Assembly: GCA_040387195.1 (NCBI GenBank)
Contig: JAZKEF010000016.1
Span: 47,128-111,127, forward strand
Direction: 5' to 3'
Source: UKL13-3 sp040387195
GTDB lineage: Bacteria; Bacteroidota; Bacteroidia; UKL13-3
Length of the DNA: 64,000 nt
A program made the position numbers and the translations under genes. The notes beneath the pieces are model-generated. The model saw only the letters and a program-made list of their open reading frames with translations, searched no databases and was not told the DNA's origin. Shown in pieces: positions 36,232 through 46,301 of the stretch (position 1 is its first letter; every line of letters begins with the position of its first letter).

Positions 36232-36263
36232 TTGCGTTTATTTAGCTGCAAATCCTATATTCG
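36232..36263 (+). promoter_or_regulatory. Probable promoter of the YfhO-family gene
   Basis: TTG at 36232-36234 and TATATTCG at 36256-36263 (7 of 8) with a 21-base spacer, ahead of the ATG at 36284. Confidence 0.45.
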
Positions 36264-36283
36264 GAACGTTAAAAAAAAGACTC

Positions 36284-38761
36284 ATGAACCACCCTTTAGT
36301 AAAAAAAGCACTTCCTCACTTATTGGTAATTGGTATAGCGCTGGTTGTCATTATTGCTTATTTCAATCCTATGCTTTCCGGAAAAGTACTCCGGCAAGGT
36401 GATGTCGATCAGTGGAGGGCTTCGTTTGAGGAAATTTATAAATTTTACCACAGTACAGGAGAGCGCACGTTTTGGACAGGTACTGTTTTTAGCGGAATGC
36501 CTTCATATCTTATTGGTGCTACCTACCAGTATAATTTTACGGTTACCCTTCAAACGTTTTTGGGTACCATCATGCATAACCCGCTTGATACGGTGTTTTT
36601 ATTGTTCATCTGTTTTTACATATTGATGATGGCATTTGATGCCGGACCTCTTTTGGGTTTTATCGGGGCCATAGCATTTACGTTCTCCACATTTAACTTT
36701 ATGAATATTGATGCGGGGCATATGACCAAAGGAAATGCCATTGCCTATGTACCGCTGGTACTTGCAGGTATTCAGATCACGTTGCATAAAAATAAATTGC
36801 TGGGAGCATTGCTTACAGGTGTAGCCATGAGTATGGAGTTGGCAGCCAATCACCTTCAGATTACCTATTATTTATTGTTAATCATATTGGCGTGGATGAT
36901 AGCCGAAGTGGTGATGGCCATTAAGGAGAAGAAATTGATGCATGTTGTAGTATGCGGACTTTTTCTCGCGTTAGCCGCTGGACTCGGTGTGGCAACATAT
37001 GCTCCCGGATTGATGGCCACTGAAGAATACGGACAATATAGTATCAGGGGCAAATCAGAGTTAACCAAAACATCAGGAGGGGAAAGCAATGCGTCCAATT
37101 CATCATCGGGTTTGGATAAAGAATATGCATTGCAATGGAGCAATGGAGTAGCTGAACCATTCACATTGCTTATACCCGACTTTTACGGAGGTGGCAGCAA
37201 CGGAGAATTGTCAACGTCTTCCGAAACATACAAACTCTTAAAACAAAACAATATTCCGAATGCCAAACAGATTATCCAGAACATGCCGTTATATTGGGGA
37301 ACACAACCAATGACTGCAGGTCCGCAATACTATGGAGCAATTATCTGTTACCTGTTTATACTTGGATTGATATTGGTGAAAGGCAAAGAAAAGTGGTGGA
37401 TTTTGGTTATTTCAGTCATTGCCATTTCTCTTTCCATGGGGCGCAATTTTATGTCATTTACAGATTTGTTTTTCTATAATTTTCCATTGTACAATAAGTT
37501 CAGGTCGGTAACCTTTATTTTGGCTATTACCCAAGCCATGTTCCCATTGTTGGGAGTATTAGCCATCCGCGATATCATAAAGGGATCCCTTAAAAAGGAA
37601 GAAATTAAAAAGGCTGTATTACTCAGTTTTTATATTGTAGGTGGGTTGTGCGCCTTTTTTGTGTTGATGCCCGAACTGTTTTTCAACATCTTTGGTATTG
37701 ACAAAGGTGAAGGAATCAATGAATATTTTGTGGGTCGCATGGATACCCAGCTACCCGAATGGCTGCGTGATAGTCTGATAGCCGACCGTAAGTCGATGTT
37801 GCGTATGGATGCGTTGCGCTCGCTGGTATTGATAACAATGGCAACCGGTTTAATCTGGTTTTATGTTGCAGGTAAACTCAAACAGCAACTCATGATTGGT
37901 GTGCTGGCTTTTTTGGTGCTGGCCGATTTATGGCAGGTTGACAAACGTTATCTGAACGACAGGGATTATCAGGCTAAGAAAAAAGAGAGCCAGGCCGTGT
38001 TTCCAAAAACGCAGGCTGATGAAATTATTTTGCAGGATAAAGATCCTAACTATCGTGTGTATAATACCACGCAGAATCTTACACAAGATGCCATCACTTC
38101 ATACTATCACAAATCAATTGGTGGTTACCATGGTGCAAAAATGCGCAGATATCAGGAGTTGATTGAGTTTCAGATTGCTAAAAATAACATGCAGATATTT
38201 AACATGCTTAATGTGAAATATTTTATTGTGGGTGATAGTGCCAATAATTTGTATCCGCAGCAAAACCCTGAAGCATGTGGCAATACATGGTTTGTTCCGG
38301 AGTACGTGATGGTTGAAAATGCTGATGTGGAAATGGATTCGATGAACCATATCATGCCAAAACAAAAAGCATTTATCGATAAACGTTATTCGGATCAATT
38401 GAATGGAATAGCAGTTCAAGCGGATTCGGCTGCAAGCATCAAATTTGTTTCCTACAAACCCAACCACCTGGTGTATGAATCTAATACAGCTACTCCGCAG
38501 GTTGCAGTATTTTCTGAAATGTATTACGATAAAGGTTGGAACGCTTATGTAGATGGGCAGTTAACACCACACTTCCGTTGTGATTATGTATTGCGTGGAA
38601 TGGTAGTGCCTGCTGGTAAACATACCATCGATTTCAAATTCGAACCAAGTGTAGTTGCCAATGGCGAAAAAATATCGCTCGTATCATCCATCTTGTTGTA
38701 TGGTGGAATCATTGTCATAGGTGGATTGGGATTGGTGAAACGTAAGAAGGAAGAGGAGTAG
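36284..38761 (+). CDS. YfhO-family multi-pass membrane protein
   Basis: An 825-residue protein with about 13 membrane segments (from about 12 to 560), a charged loop, then an extracytoplasmic C-terminal domain (about 570-800) and a final membrane helix before a basic end (VKRKKEEE). YfhO proteins are GT-C-fold relatives linked to glycosylation of teichoic acids or other envelope polymers; a glycosyltransferase role here is inference. The first loop (GDVDQWRASFEEIYKFY) holds the acidic residues expected near a GT-C active site. A terminator follows. Confidence 0.9.
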   Translation: MNHPLVKKALPHLLVIGIALVVIIAYFNPMLSGKVLRQGDVDQWRASFEEIYKFYHSTGERTFWTGTVFSGMPSYLIGATYQYNFTVTLQTFLGTIMHNPLDTVFLLFICFYILMMAFDAGPLLGFIGAIAFTFSTFNFMNIDAGHMTKGNAIAYVPLVLAGIQITLHKNKLLGALLTGVAMSMELAANHLQITYYLLLIILAWMIAEVVMAIKEKKLMHVVVCGLFLALAAGLGVATYAPGLMATEEYGQYSIRGKSELTKTSGGESNASNSSSGLDKEYALQWSNGVAEPFTLLIPDFYGGGSNGELSTSSETYKLLKQNNIPNAKQIIQNMPLYWGTQPMTAGPQYYGAIICYLFILGLILVKGKEKWWILVISVIAISLSMGRNFMSFTDLFFYNFPLYNKFRSVTFILAITQAMFPLLGVLAIRDIIKGSLKKEEIKKAVLLSFYIVGGLCAFFVLMPELFFNIFGIDKGEGINEYFVGRMDTQLPEWLRDSLIADRKSMLRMDALRSLVLITMATGLIWFYVAGKLKQQLMIGVLAFLVLADLWQVDKRYLNDRDYQAKKKESQAVFPKTQADEIILQDKDPNYRVYNTTQNLTQDAITSYYHKSIGGYHGAKMRRYQELIEFQIAKNNMQIFNMLNVKYFIVGDSANNLYPQQNPEACGNTWFVPEYVMVENADVEMDSMNHIMPKQKAFIDKRYSDQLNGIAVQADSAASIKFVSYKPNHLVYESNTATPQVAVFSEMYYDKGWNAYVDGQLTPHFRCDYVLRGMVVPAGKHTIDFKFEPSVVANGEKISLVSSILLYGGIIVIGGLGLVKRKKEEE

Positions 38762-38771
38762 TCGCAGTAAA

Positions 38772-38803
38772 GGCTGCTGGCGCATGGCTGTCAGCTTTCA
38801 GCA
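38772..38803. repeat. Degenerate GGCTGCTGGCGCATGGCTGTCAGC repeat
   Basis: Copies of the GGCTG/TGGC word family in the short intergenic space after the YfhO gene; fifth site of this kind in the window. Confidence 0.5.
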
Positions 38804-38810
38804 AATAAGA

Positions 38811-38849
38811 AAAACCACTGATATTGCATGAATATCAGTGGTTTTTTTT
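38811..38849 (+). terminator. Terminator of the YfhO gene
   Basis: AAAACCACTGATATT and AATATCAGTGGTTTT pair perfectly around GCATG, followed by T8. Confidence 0.92.
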
Positions 38850-38910
38850 GAAGGCGCGGCTAATGTAAAATTTAAGGAGTAATGCAGGAAGTTCTAATGA
38901 ACATCTGTCA

Positions 38911-39441
38911 TCAGCGCGACTCCAACACTCCTTTAATTCTCAACAACCCTTCGTCAAATGTTTTTTCTGTTGATGAAACTTTGGAAGCAAGCATATAACG
39001 GAAGAGTGGATTGTTGCCAACATCGCCTGAATCAACCCAATGAAGGGTGGTTTTATGGTTTGTTGTTTCAAAGATGAATCTGCCGTTGGCCATAGCCTCA
39101 CCCTGATTCAAATAAAGGTTGTAGCCAACAGTTTTGTTGGGTTCGTAAACGTTAATCTCAAAGCGGCCTTCACCAATTAAATTGCCGTGGAAATATTGGC
39201 GTGCACCCAAACCCGTTAGTCGCTGGTTGTAAAAAACTTTCAGTGTGCTATCGGTGGTTGTGTTCCACAAACTCCAAGATGGCCAGTTGTGTAGATTGGC
39301 CATAAACGTATATACGGAATCCACCGGTTTGTTAATTTCAACCGTACGTTTTACATAATAGGTATGTGGGAAAAAGCGTGATACACCTACAAATACAACT
39401 ACAAGCGCAAACAGAATCAAAAAGTACTTAAAGAGTTTCAT
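38911..39441 (-). CDS. SRPBCC-superfamily protein
   Basis: A 176-residue membrane-anchored protein: N-terminal hydrophobic helix (YFLILFALVVVFVGVSRFF), then a START/SRPBCC fold with INKPVDSVYTFMANLHNWPSW and a C-terminal helix. The ATG at 39441 is preferred to a TTG at 39447 that directly abuts the cdsA stop. It is the last gene of the operon with cdsA. The ligand is unknown. Confidence 0.86.
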   Translation of the reverse strand: MKLFKYFLILFALVVVFVGVSRFFPHTYYVKRTVEINKPVDSVYTFMANLHNWPSWSLWNTTTDSTLKVFYNQRLTGLGARQYFHGNLIGEGRFEINVYEPNKTVGYNLYLNQGEAMANGRFIFETTNHKTTLHWVDSGDVGNNPLFRYMLASKVSSTEKTFDEGLLRIKGVLESR

Positions 39442-39447
39442 GAACAA

Positions 39448-40269
39448 TTAATTGGTAAACAACAGATAAAAAAATACAGCAGGTACAGCTAAAAATAAGC
39501 CGTCAAAACGATCCAGTACGCCACCATGTCCGGGTAAAATGGTGCCCGAATCCTTGATATGTAAATTGCGTTTCAATAGGGATTCAAACAAATCACCAAA
39601 GGTTCCGAATATCACAACCAAGGTTCCGATGAAAAGCCAGTCGGTGGTTGATACTGCGTCAAAAAATTCAAACTGTGCGAGGGTGTAGGCTACGATGCTC
39701 ACCAGTATCAGTCCGCCAATGCTGCCTTCCCATGTTTTTTTAGGAGATACACGTTCAAATAATTTGTGTTTGCCCAAACTGCGTCCGGCTAAATACGCTC
39801 CGGTATCACTCGTCCAGAGCAATAGAAAAAATCCTAAGGGCAAACTGGCACTATATTCAAACGAATTAAAGAATCCCATTTTAGTGAGCATCACCAAGGG
39901 TAGTGTTATGTATAATAATCCCAGAACCTGAAAGGCCAGCGTTGAAAATTCGTTATGGGAGTTTTCAAAAAGTTTGATGATAAATATAATAAGGAAGATC
40001 GGGATCAAATGATAGTACCAGGCCAGCGACAAATCGGCCGAGAAGATGGAAGCGAACATGATAAAGGTAACTGAGCCTGCAATGATACCCAAGTATTTTT
40101 CAATCCATGATTTGTCGGGTAGTACCAGTTCGTAAAATTCGAGTAGGCATAAAAAATTGATCACAAACATGAGGATAAAAAACGACCACTCGGTAAACAT
40201 CGTGCAGCCTATTACCGCGCCAACAAAAAAGAATCCTGTGAGTGAACGTTGAGCAAAGTTACTTTTCAT
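39448..40269 (-). CDS. cdsA: Phosphatidate cytidylyltransferase
   Basis: It makes CDP-diacylglycerol from phosphatidate and CTP in the inner membrane, the substrate of PssA encoded at 46892. 273 residues, about eight membrane segments, and the family signature with SPKKTWEGSIGG (about 178), FGDLFESLLKR (about 222) and KDSGTILPGHGGVLDRFDG near the C-terminus. It follows the DUF2007 gene by 9 bases. Confidence 0.96.
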   Translation of the reverse strand: MKSNFAQRSLTGFFFVGAVIGCTMFTEWSFFILMFVINFLCLLEFYELVLPDKSWIEKYLGIIAGSVTFIMFASIFSADLSLAWYYHLIPIFLIIFIIKLFENSHNEFSTLAFQVLGLLYITLPLVMLTKMGFFNSFEYSASLPLGFFLLLWTSDTGAYLAGRSLGKHKLFERVSPKKTWEGSIGGLILVSIVAYTLAQFEFFDAVSTTDWLFIGTLVVIFGTFGDLFESLLKRNLHIKDSGTILPGHGGVLDRFDGLFLAVPAVFFYLLFTN

Positions 40270-40278
40270 AGGTATGAA

Positions 40279-40488
40279 TTAAATCGAGTCCTTGGTATTA
40301 ATTAAATGTAATGCGGTGATTACTTTTTCTGTGGGGCAATATACTTCTACAGTTCCAAAAGCAAGGTAACTGCTGTCTCTTTTATTCATTTCCACGGCTT
40401 CAATATCATGTTCTTTGAGCATGGATAGGATGATTTCGGCCTCAATAGGGCTAGTGGTAGTAAATACTTTGGTCCAGTTATGTTCCAT
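40279..40488 (-). CDS. DUF2007-type small protein
   Basis: About 69 residues, resembling the putative signal-transducing protein domain DUF2007: a ferredoxin-like pattern with TTSPIEAEIILSMLKEHDIE followed by a VEVYCP strand. The ATG at 40488 is chosen over a TTG at 40494. It overlaps the CPBP gene by 11 bases. Function is unknown for the family. Confidence 0.78.
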   Translation of the reverse strand: MEHNWTKVFTTTSPIEAEIILSMLKEHDIEAVEMNKRDSSYLAFGTVEVYCPTEKVITALHLINTKDSI

Positions 40489-41422
40489 GTTCAAAAGGTT
40501 GCTGTTGTTGGTTGCGGTACATCAAATATACCAAACTCACGCAGGCAACCGCGCTTAGCAGAATGGCGTAAACAGGAAAATGATACGATTCGTTAAAAAG
40601 GGCCCATCCGGTTTCTTCCAGTTTATAATGCCCGATGATAACAGAAATGGCGTTGTTCATAAAGTGTACCCAAACAGCAGGCCACAAACTTCCGCTGTAT
40701 GCAAAAATGTAGCCCAACAACATGCCCAGTACCATGCGGGGTAAAAATCCGTAAACCTGTCCGTGGAAAGCACTGAAAATAATGGCCGCACTTAAAACGG
40801 CCGCATGTGTATTGCCAAAGCAGAATTTGATAAAACGTTGCAGTGCCCCACGGAATAAAAGCTCTTCGGCAACGGCCGGCACTAATGCCACGATAAAAAT
40901 GTTGATACCTAAATCGGTCACGGATGTTCCCGAAAGGAATGCTTTAGTCATTCGATTGGCAGCTTCTTCGGCAGATTTTAATTGGGCTTCCAATGCAGCC
41001 ATCGATTCAGGTAACCTAAACTGTTCGTTGATTTCAACCAGCCACGAAATGAGTGGAATGTTGACTAAAATCATTAAAATACAAATTAACCAGAAAATGC
41101 GGTTGGGTTTGGCTGTAAGTTGTAAAAATTGTTTGGGTGTTTGTTCGAGCGCTTTAGGGAAAAGCCACGCGGGCACAAGCATGGCACCAATGCTCACAAT
41201 AACCTGAAGCATTTTTAATGCATTCAGCACATAGGGGTCGGTTCCGTAAGCATTCATCAATTCGGGGTTGGTCAACAAATCAAATCCGAACAGCAATTTG
41301 CATAGGTAAACGCCCATCAGATAAGAAACAGAAGAAAAGAATAACACCATACCGGCCAAAATGAAAAGTCGGGTAATGAAGAATAAAACTGCCTTGCCTG
41401 GAGTAGATGTGTTTTCCAACAT
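40478..41422 (-). CDS. CPBP-family intramembrane glutamic endopeptidase
   Basis: A multi-pass membrane protein with the CPBP (Abi) motifs: AVAEELLFRGALQRF (EExxxR), FSAFHGQVYGFLPRMVLG and a late VHFMNN segment. I use the ATG at 41422 (MLENTSTPGK), about 314 residues; a longer frame to 41527 would cross the divergent dusB start. The family includes type II CAAX-prenyl endopeptidase-like proteases; the substrate is unknown. First gene of the operon leading to cdsA. Confidence 0.88.
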   Translation of the reverse strand: MLENTSTPGKAVLFFITRLFILAGMVLFFSSVSYLMGVYLCKLLFGFDLLTNPELMNAYGTDPYVLNALKMLQVIVSIGAMLVPAWLFPKALEQTPKQFLQLTAKPNRIFWLICILMILVNIPLISWLVEINEQFRLPESMAALEAQLKSAEEAANRMTKAFLSGTSVTDLGINIFIVALVPAVAEELLFRGALQRFIKFCFGNTHAAVLSAAIIFSAFHGQVYGFLPRMVLGMLLGYIFAYSGSLWPAVWVHFMNNAISVIIGHYKLEETGWALFNESYHFPVYAILLSAVACVSLVYLMYRNQQQQPFEHGT

Positions 41423-41428
41423 TTGACT

Positions 41429-41436
41429 TATTTTTG
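41429..41436 (+). promoter_or_regulatory. -7 box of dusB
   Basis: TATTTTTG matches TAnnTTTG. Transcription would start near 41443, upstream of the ATG at 41452 and downstream of a frame-extending ATG at 41407. Confidence 0.5.
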
Positions 41437-41451
41437 TCGCGCGAATATACA

Positions 41452-42447
41452 ATGGTAAAAATTGGTAACATAGACTTAGGAGAATTTCCTTTATTGCTCG
41501 CTCCGATGGAGGATGTGAGTGATCCACCGTTCCGTGCAGTGTGCAAACAGAATGGTGCCGACCTGATGTATACGGAGTTTATTTCTTCAGAAGGGCTCAT
41601 TCGCAATGCCATTAAAAGCCGCATGAAGCTCGATATTTTTGATTACGAGCGCCCTATCGGCATTCAGATTTTTGGGGGTGATGAGGAAAGCATGGCTATG
41701 AGCGCCCAGATTGTGGATGCGGTAAACCCTGATCTGGTAGATATTAATTTTGGCTGTCCCGTAAAAAAGGTTGTGTGCAAGGGAGCGGGTGCCGGTATTT
41801 TAAAAGATTTACCCAAGATGATCAAGGTTACTGAGGCGGTTGTAAAATCAACTCAATTACCGGTAACCGTTAAAACACGTTTGGGATGGGATGAAAACAG
41901 CAAAAATGTAGAAGAGGTGGCCGAGCGTTTGCAGGATGTGGGGATTCAGGCATTAACCGTGCACGGACGTACCCGCGCCCAAATGTATAAAGGCGAAGCA
42001 GACTGGACACTTATTGCAAAAATTAAAAACAACCCACGTATCAGGATTCCAATTTTTGGGAATGGAGATATTGACACCCCGCAAAAGGCATTGGAGTATA
42101 AAAATAGATTCGGAATTGATGGGATTATGATTGGCCGGGCAGCCATTGGTTATCCCTGGATCTTCAACGAAATCAAACATTATTTCAGAACCGGTGAAAT
42201 GCTGGCCGCCCCGACAGTTCAGGATAGGGTGGATGTGTGTAAACAACACCTGATTAAGTCGGTAGAGTGGAAAGGCGATTGGGTTGGTATAGTTGAAATG
42301 CGCAGACACTATAGTCAATACTTTAAGGGCCTTGAACATTTTAAAGAATTCCGTACCCGACTGGTAATGGCCAATAATAAGGAAGAAATTCTGGAGACCC
42401 TGGAAGAGGTGATTGAACGATATATTAACGTTGGTTTAACAGCATAA
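41452..42447 (+). CDS. dusB: tRNA-dihydrouridine synthase, DusB type
   Basis: An FMN enzyme that reduces uridine in the D loop of tRNAs. The 331-residue product from the ATG at 41452 starts MVKIGNIDLGEFPLLLAPME, the normal family start. Motifs: DINFGCPVKKVVCKGAGAGI with the catalytic Cys (about 98-117), TVKTRLGWD, LTVHGRTRAQMYKG and IPIFGNGDI. It ends at a hairpin terminator and has its own promoter. Confidence 0.94.
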   Translation: MVKIGNIDLGEFPLLLAPMEDVSDPPFRAVCKQNGADLMYTEFISSEGLIRNAIKSRMKLDIFDYERPIGIQIFGGDEESMAMSAQIVDAVNPDLVDINFGCPVKKVVCKGAGAGILKDLPKMIKVTEAVVKSTQLPVTVKTRLGWDENSKNVEEVAERLQDVGIQALTVHGRTRAQMYKGEADWTLIAKIKNNPRIRIPIFGNGDIDTPQKALEYKNRFGIDGIMIGRAAIGYPWIFNEIKHYFRTGEMLAAPTVQDRVDVCKQHLIKSVEWKGDWVGIVEMRRHYSQYFKGLEHFKEFRTRLVMANNKEEILETLEEVIERYINVGLTA

Positions 42448-42480
42448 AAAAATCCCCGCAACATTCATTGCAGGGATTTT
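42447..42480. terminator. Terminator between dusB and the convergent S8 peptidase gene
   Basis: AAAATCCCCGCAA and TTGCAGGGATTTT pair with one bulge. It ends in TTTT on the plus strand and begins with a long A run that serves the minus strand. Confidence 0.82.
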
Positions 42481-42497
42481 GGTTTATAAACAGTTGA

Positions 42498-45400
42498 TTA
42501 CTTCTTAATCAACTTTACTTGTTTGGTTCCTTCGTTGCTGCTCACTTCTACAAAGTAAATGCCTGCATTCAATTTGCTTACATCCAGTTTATAATTCAAA
42601 CCGTTTGCAATGCCCGAAATGGATTCTTCACTTACGGTTTGTCCTACAATATTCACCAGTTTAATGGTTGCTGTTCTAGCAATATTATTACTGAAGGTGA
42701 TAACCAGTTCATCGTGCATCGGGTTAGGGTATACTTTAATTCCCTGCAGGAAGGAAAGCTGATCCAAACCTACCTTAGGTGTTAAGGTAATATCCAGTGA
42801 TTGGGCATCACCCTTGCATAAATTAGTGCCTGTTTCCTGCACCGACACTTTACCGGTTGGTTGCACACCCCAGGTTACCACAATGCTGTTGGTTCCTGCT
42901 CCGCTTTTTACGGTTCCGTTGGTTATGGTCCATTGGTAGGTTGAGCCTGTTGTGGATGCCACACTGTAGGTTTCGTCTGTATTAAAAATGGCAGCGGCAG
43001 CACCCGTAACAGTCCCGGTTATCGGTTTCGGTTTGAGGGTTAAGGTTATTTCATTGGATGCATCACTTGCACATCCGCTCACGGTAGCTTTCACCGTGTA
43101 TGTTCCGGAGTCTGATGTTGAATAGTTCTTATTGATTTGTCCGGAAACCTGAGCCCCGTTCCGGTACCATTGATTGCCTGCCGTAGCGGTTGAAGTAAGA
43201 ATAGCTGTACCTCCTGCACAGAAACTTGTACCCGAGAGGTTACTTGTGATTACCGGCACATCAGGTTTATTGCCCGATAAAATAATTTTGATATCCGAAC
43301 TGGCAGCACATCCATTTGTTCCTAGCAAGTATACTTTGTAGTTACCTCCGAGTGATGCATAATAAGATGATGTGGTAGCTCCGCTGATGAGGATATTATT
43401 ATTGTACCACTGGAATCCATTGTTAACCGAATCGGTAGTCAACAAGGTACTATCACCAACACAAAATCCGTTGAGCGCACTTTTAATGTTTGGCTTATTG
43501 GGTGATGGCAATACCGTAATATAATTGGTCTTGGTTAAACTATCACTTCCTCCGGCATTGGTTGTTTTCAACTGAACCGTATAAGTACCCGGATTGGTGA
43601 ATACAATCGAAGGGTTTTGAACGGTTGATGATGCAGTACCGGCACCGGTAAAGGTCCATTGCCAGGTTGCAGGATTATTATCTGTTGAATCAAAAAGAGC
43701 AACAGGTAATCCGGCACAAACGGTTGTGCTTTGCATACCGAATTTGGTAACCGGTTTCAAAGCGCTTCCGGTAATAGTTACATTGTCGATGTATAAATTA
43801 TTCTCGTGGTTATTGATTGCTTCAAACTTGATTTTTACATTGCTCATGCCGCTGTATGCAGAGAGGTTAATCGAGTAACAATTTGTTGTACACCATTGAG
43901 ATGCTGTTGTCGGTTCAAATTCATTCAGGTCGGCAGGCCCGGTAGTTGTGATAGCGCCATTTGCCGGAAGAAGAATCCAGTTGTTGCCGCAATCCGTTGA
44001 AATATAAAACTTAAGTGAGTCAGGATTGCTTGCGTCATTCCATTTTACATATGCATGTTTAAACGAGAGATTGATATTGTTGAAGCCTTTAAAATTTAAG
44101 GGAGGTGTAATCAATCCATCTTTAAAGTTAATGTTATTGTAATTATAGAAAGGCATGCAATATGCACGGTTGCCTGGAGTGGTTCCGCCAATGGTGGCCA
44201 TTCTCCAGGTGCTGTCGTTGTTGGGATTGGCGATAGTCCATGAGCCGAGCGTAGCCGATGAATTTTCAAATGTTTCGGAAAACGGAAGGCTTAATCCCCC
44301 AACTTTAATATAGTTTGCACTGTAAAAAGAGTCGACTCCTAATGTATTGTTTACTTTAAGGGCAACCGGGAAAGATCCGGCCAAGGGATAGGTAACCAAT
44401 ACCGTTGCAGCACTGGAAGTAGAGGGTGTTCCTCCGGGGAAATACCAGGTACGTCCTGTTGGATTTCCACCCGATCTGTCGGTAAATGTTATGGTTTGTG
44501 TAGCACAGATATTTTGAACGTTTGCCGAAAAGGCAGCTGCGGGTTTTCCAACAATTCCACTGATGATGATTGAATAATTTTGAGCGACACTGTTTACCAG
44601 TGTTCCTTTATGAGATACGGTTAATGTGTAGGCTCCGGCAGCAGGAGTGGCAATATAAATCTGCTCAACATTGTCGCGTACGTTATCACCTTTTGTAGCA
44701 GCCGAGGCAGGACTGGCCGGGTTCAGTACATAGGGTAAAATAGGAGTACCACCGTTTGGAGTAAGGCGGATATCCAAGTCATTTAGCAACATTTTGGTTG
44801 TTGGATTTAATGATTCTGCAGGAGGTGTAGTTCCTTGTTCTGTCCAGCAAATTGTTACTTTTAATGGCACAATTCCATCCGATGAAAGCCCTTGTGTATA
44901 GGTAGTTCCATTGGCAAGCGTGCGTTCCTGAATGGAACTGTAGTTTGAATCGGTGATTAACTGAACGGCTTTTGCAATATTGATAAGCCCCCATCCGTAT
45001 GTATAATCAGGTCCTTCGGCACCTCCTGCTTCATCGGCTGTATGAATAATCAAGGCTTTTAAAGATGCCGAACGCATAAATTTACCTTTAAGGTTATTGT
45101 GGTGTTGCTGAGCCAGGATAATAGACCCCGCAGCATTGGGTGATGCCATCGAGGTTCCGTTCAGTGTTGCATAAGCAGTGTTTGACGAATTGGTAGGTGA
45201 GTATACACTTACCCCGCAGGCTACTACATCGGGTTTGATCCGGCCGTCATCTGTTGGTCCCCATCCGCTGAATGAACTCATCACCACATCACTTGTTTTA
45301 GTCCATCCGTTATTGCTATTGCTGTTTCCAACTTTGTTTACAGCTCCGATTGTTAAAATGTTTTTGGCTACACCATTGGTCGAAACACAGTCATACCCAT

Positions 45401-46292
45401 TGGTATTTCCATCCTTGTTACGTGTTGCAGTACTTGTAATCCATGTACCTGATGAGTTTCTTACCTGGTGGGAAGGAGTTCCTCCCGGAAGGTTATCACT
45501 TCTGTCGTTACCTGCCGATTTGCAAATCAGGTAAAAAGGATTGTTGAAGGCGATATCGTCCCAGTTTTTAGCATCCTGCGTATAAAATCCGAATTTATAA
45601 TCTTCAGTTGTACTCAATGTAGCATCTCCCCACCATCTCCAGTTACCCGAACCCTCATCAAAATCCCATCCGCAAATGGCTCCATATGAGTGGTTAGATA
45701 CAAGCATTCCTGCCGAGCCGGCTGCAGCCATTTCCGATGCATCGTTGTTCCAGTCGTAGGCTTTCAGTGTTCCCTGATAAGCCATACCCTTGGCATTTGC
45801 ATCCACTCCGGTTGCTACCATTGTACCGGCAACGTGTGTTGCATGTTCAATTGCATTGGTAGCTCCATCCGTTTGTACAACCCGCCCGCCAAACTCCTGA
45901 TGGGTGAGTAACACCGCTCCACCGTCCCATTCACCCAGCCTGTTTGGCATCCCGCTTCCGGTAAGGCTTGTTCCGGTAGTTCCACCCGGCCATACTTTAT
46001 TGGTTGAAATGGTTCGTCCCGCCCCAAGGTTATCTGTTTTGTAAAAAATCATCTGGCCGTTCTCACTGAATCCGTAAAACTCCTTTACGGTTCCGTCAGA
46101 GGATTCCTCCCGTAACTTTATTTGTTGGGCTGCTGCCAGTTGTTCAGCTTTCACCCTGTTGGCTTCAAATGTTTGGTTAAACTTGGCTTCAAGGAGTTTA
46201 AGATCTTCCGGCTTCTTTCCGGCCTTTGGTGCCTGAGCAAATGCACCCAAACAAGACAGGCCCAGAAGAGTGATGGTACACAATTGTTTCAT
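42498..46292 (-). CDS. Secreted S8 (subtilisin-like) peptidase with T9SS tail
   Basis: A 1264-residue protein: signal peptide (about 1-20), a short propeptide, an S8 domain with Asp123 (EWDGGAVLL), His153 (EHATHVAGT) and Ser381 (NGTSMASPN), a beta-sandwich region (about 455-580), PKD-like and Ig-like modules, a cleaved-adhesin or MAM-like module (about 670-850, ETFENSSATLGSW), and a T9SS type A tail (KVYPNPMHDELVITFS, ending TKQVKLIKK). The His motif has Ala where Gly is usual (ATHVAGT). Surface or secreted protease, probably exported by T9SS; substrate unknown. Confidence 0.93.
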   Translation of the reverse strand: MKQLCTITLLGLSCLGAFAQAPKAGKKPEDLKLLEAKFNQTFEANRVKAEQLAAAQQIKLREESSDGTVKEFYGFSENGQMIFYKTDNLGAGRTISTNKVWPGGTTGTSLTGSGMPNRLGEWDGGAVLLTHQEFGGRVVQTDGATNAIEHATHVAGTMVATGVDANAKGMAYQGTLKAYDWNNDASEMAAAGSAGMLVSNHSYGAICGWDFDEGSGNWRWWGDATLSTTEDYKFGFYTQDAKNWDDIAFNNPFYLICKSAGNDRSDNLPGGTPSHQVRNSSGTWITSTATRNKDGNTNGYDCVSTNGVAKNILTIGAVNKVGNSNSNNGWTKTSDVVMSSFSGWGPTDDGRIKPDVVACGVSVYSPTNSSNTAYATLNGTSMASPNAAGSIILAQQHHNNLKGKFMRSASLKALIIHTADEAGGAEGPDYTYGWGLINIAKAVQLITDSNYSSIQERTLANGTTYTQGLSSDGIVPLKVTICWTEQGTTPPAESLNPTTKMLLNDLDIRLTPNGGTPILPYVLNPASPASAATKGDNVRDNVEQIYIATPAAGAYTLTVSHKGTLVNSVAQNYSIIISGIVGKPAAAFSANVQNICATQTITFTDRSGGNPTGRTWYFPGGTPSTSSAATVLVTYPLAGSFPVALKVNNTLGVDSFYSANYIKVGGLSLPFSETFENSSATLGSWTIANPNNDSTWRMATIGGTTPGNRAYCMPFYNYNNINFKDGLITPPLNFKGFNNINLSFKHAYVKWNDASNPDSLKFYISTDCGNNWILLPANGAITTTGPADLNEFEPTTASQWCTTNCYSINLSAYSGMSNVKIKFEAINNHENNLYIDNVTITGSALKPVTKFGMQSTTVCAGLPVALFDSTDNNPATWQWTFTGAGTASSTVQNPSIVFTNPGTYTVQLKTTNAGGSDSLTKTNYITVLPSPNKPNIKSALNGFCVGDSTLLTTDSVNNGFQWYNNNILISGATTSSYYASLGGNYKVYLLGTNGCAASSDIKIILSGNKPDVPVITSNLSGTSFCAGGTAILTSTATAGNQWYRNGAQVSGQINKNYSTSDSGTYTVKATVSGCASDASNEITLTLKPKPITGTVTGAAAAIFNTDETYSVASTTGSTYQWTITNGTVKSGAGTNSIVVTWGVQPTGKVSVQETGTNLCKGDAQSLDITLTPKVGLDQLSFLQGIKVYPNPMHDELVITFSNNIARTATIKLVNIVGQTVSEESISGIANGLNYKLDVSKLNAGIYFVEVSSNEGTKQVKLIKK

Positions 46293-46301
46293 ATGGTATA
46301 G

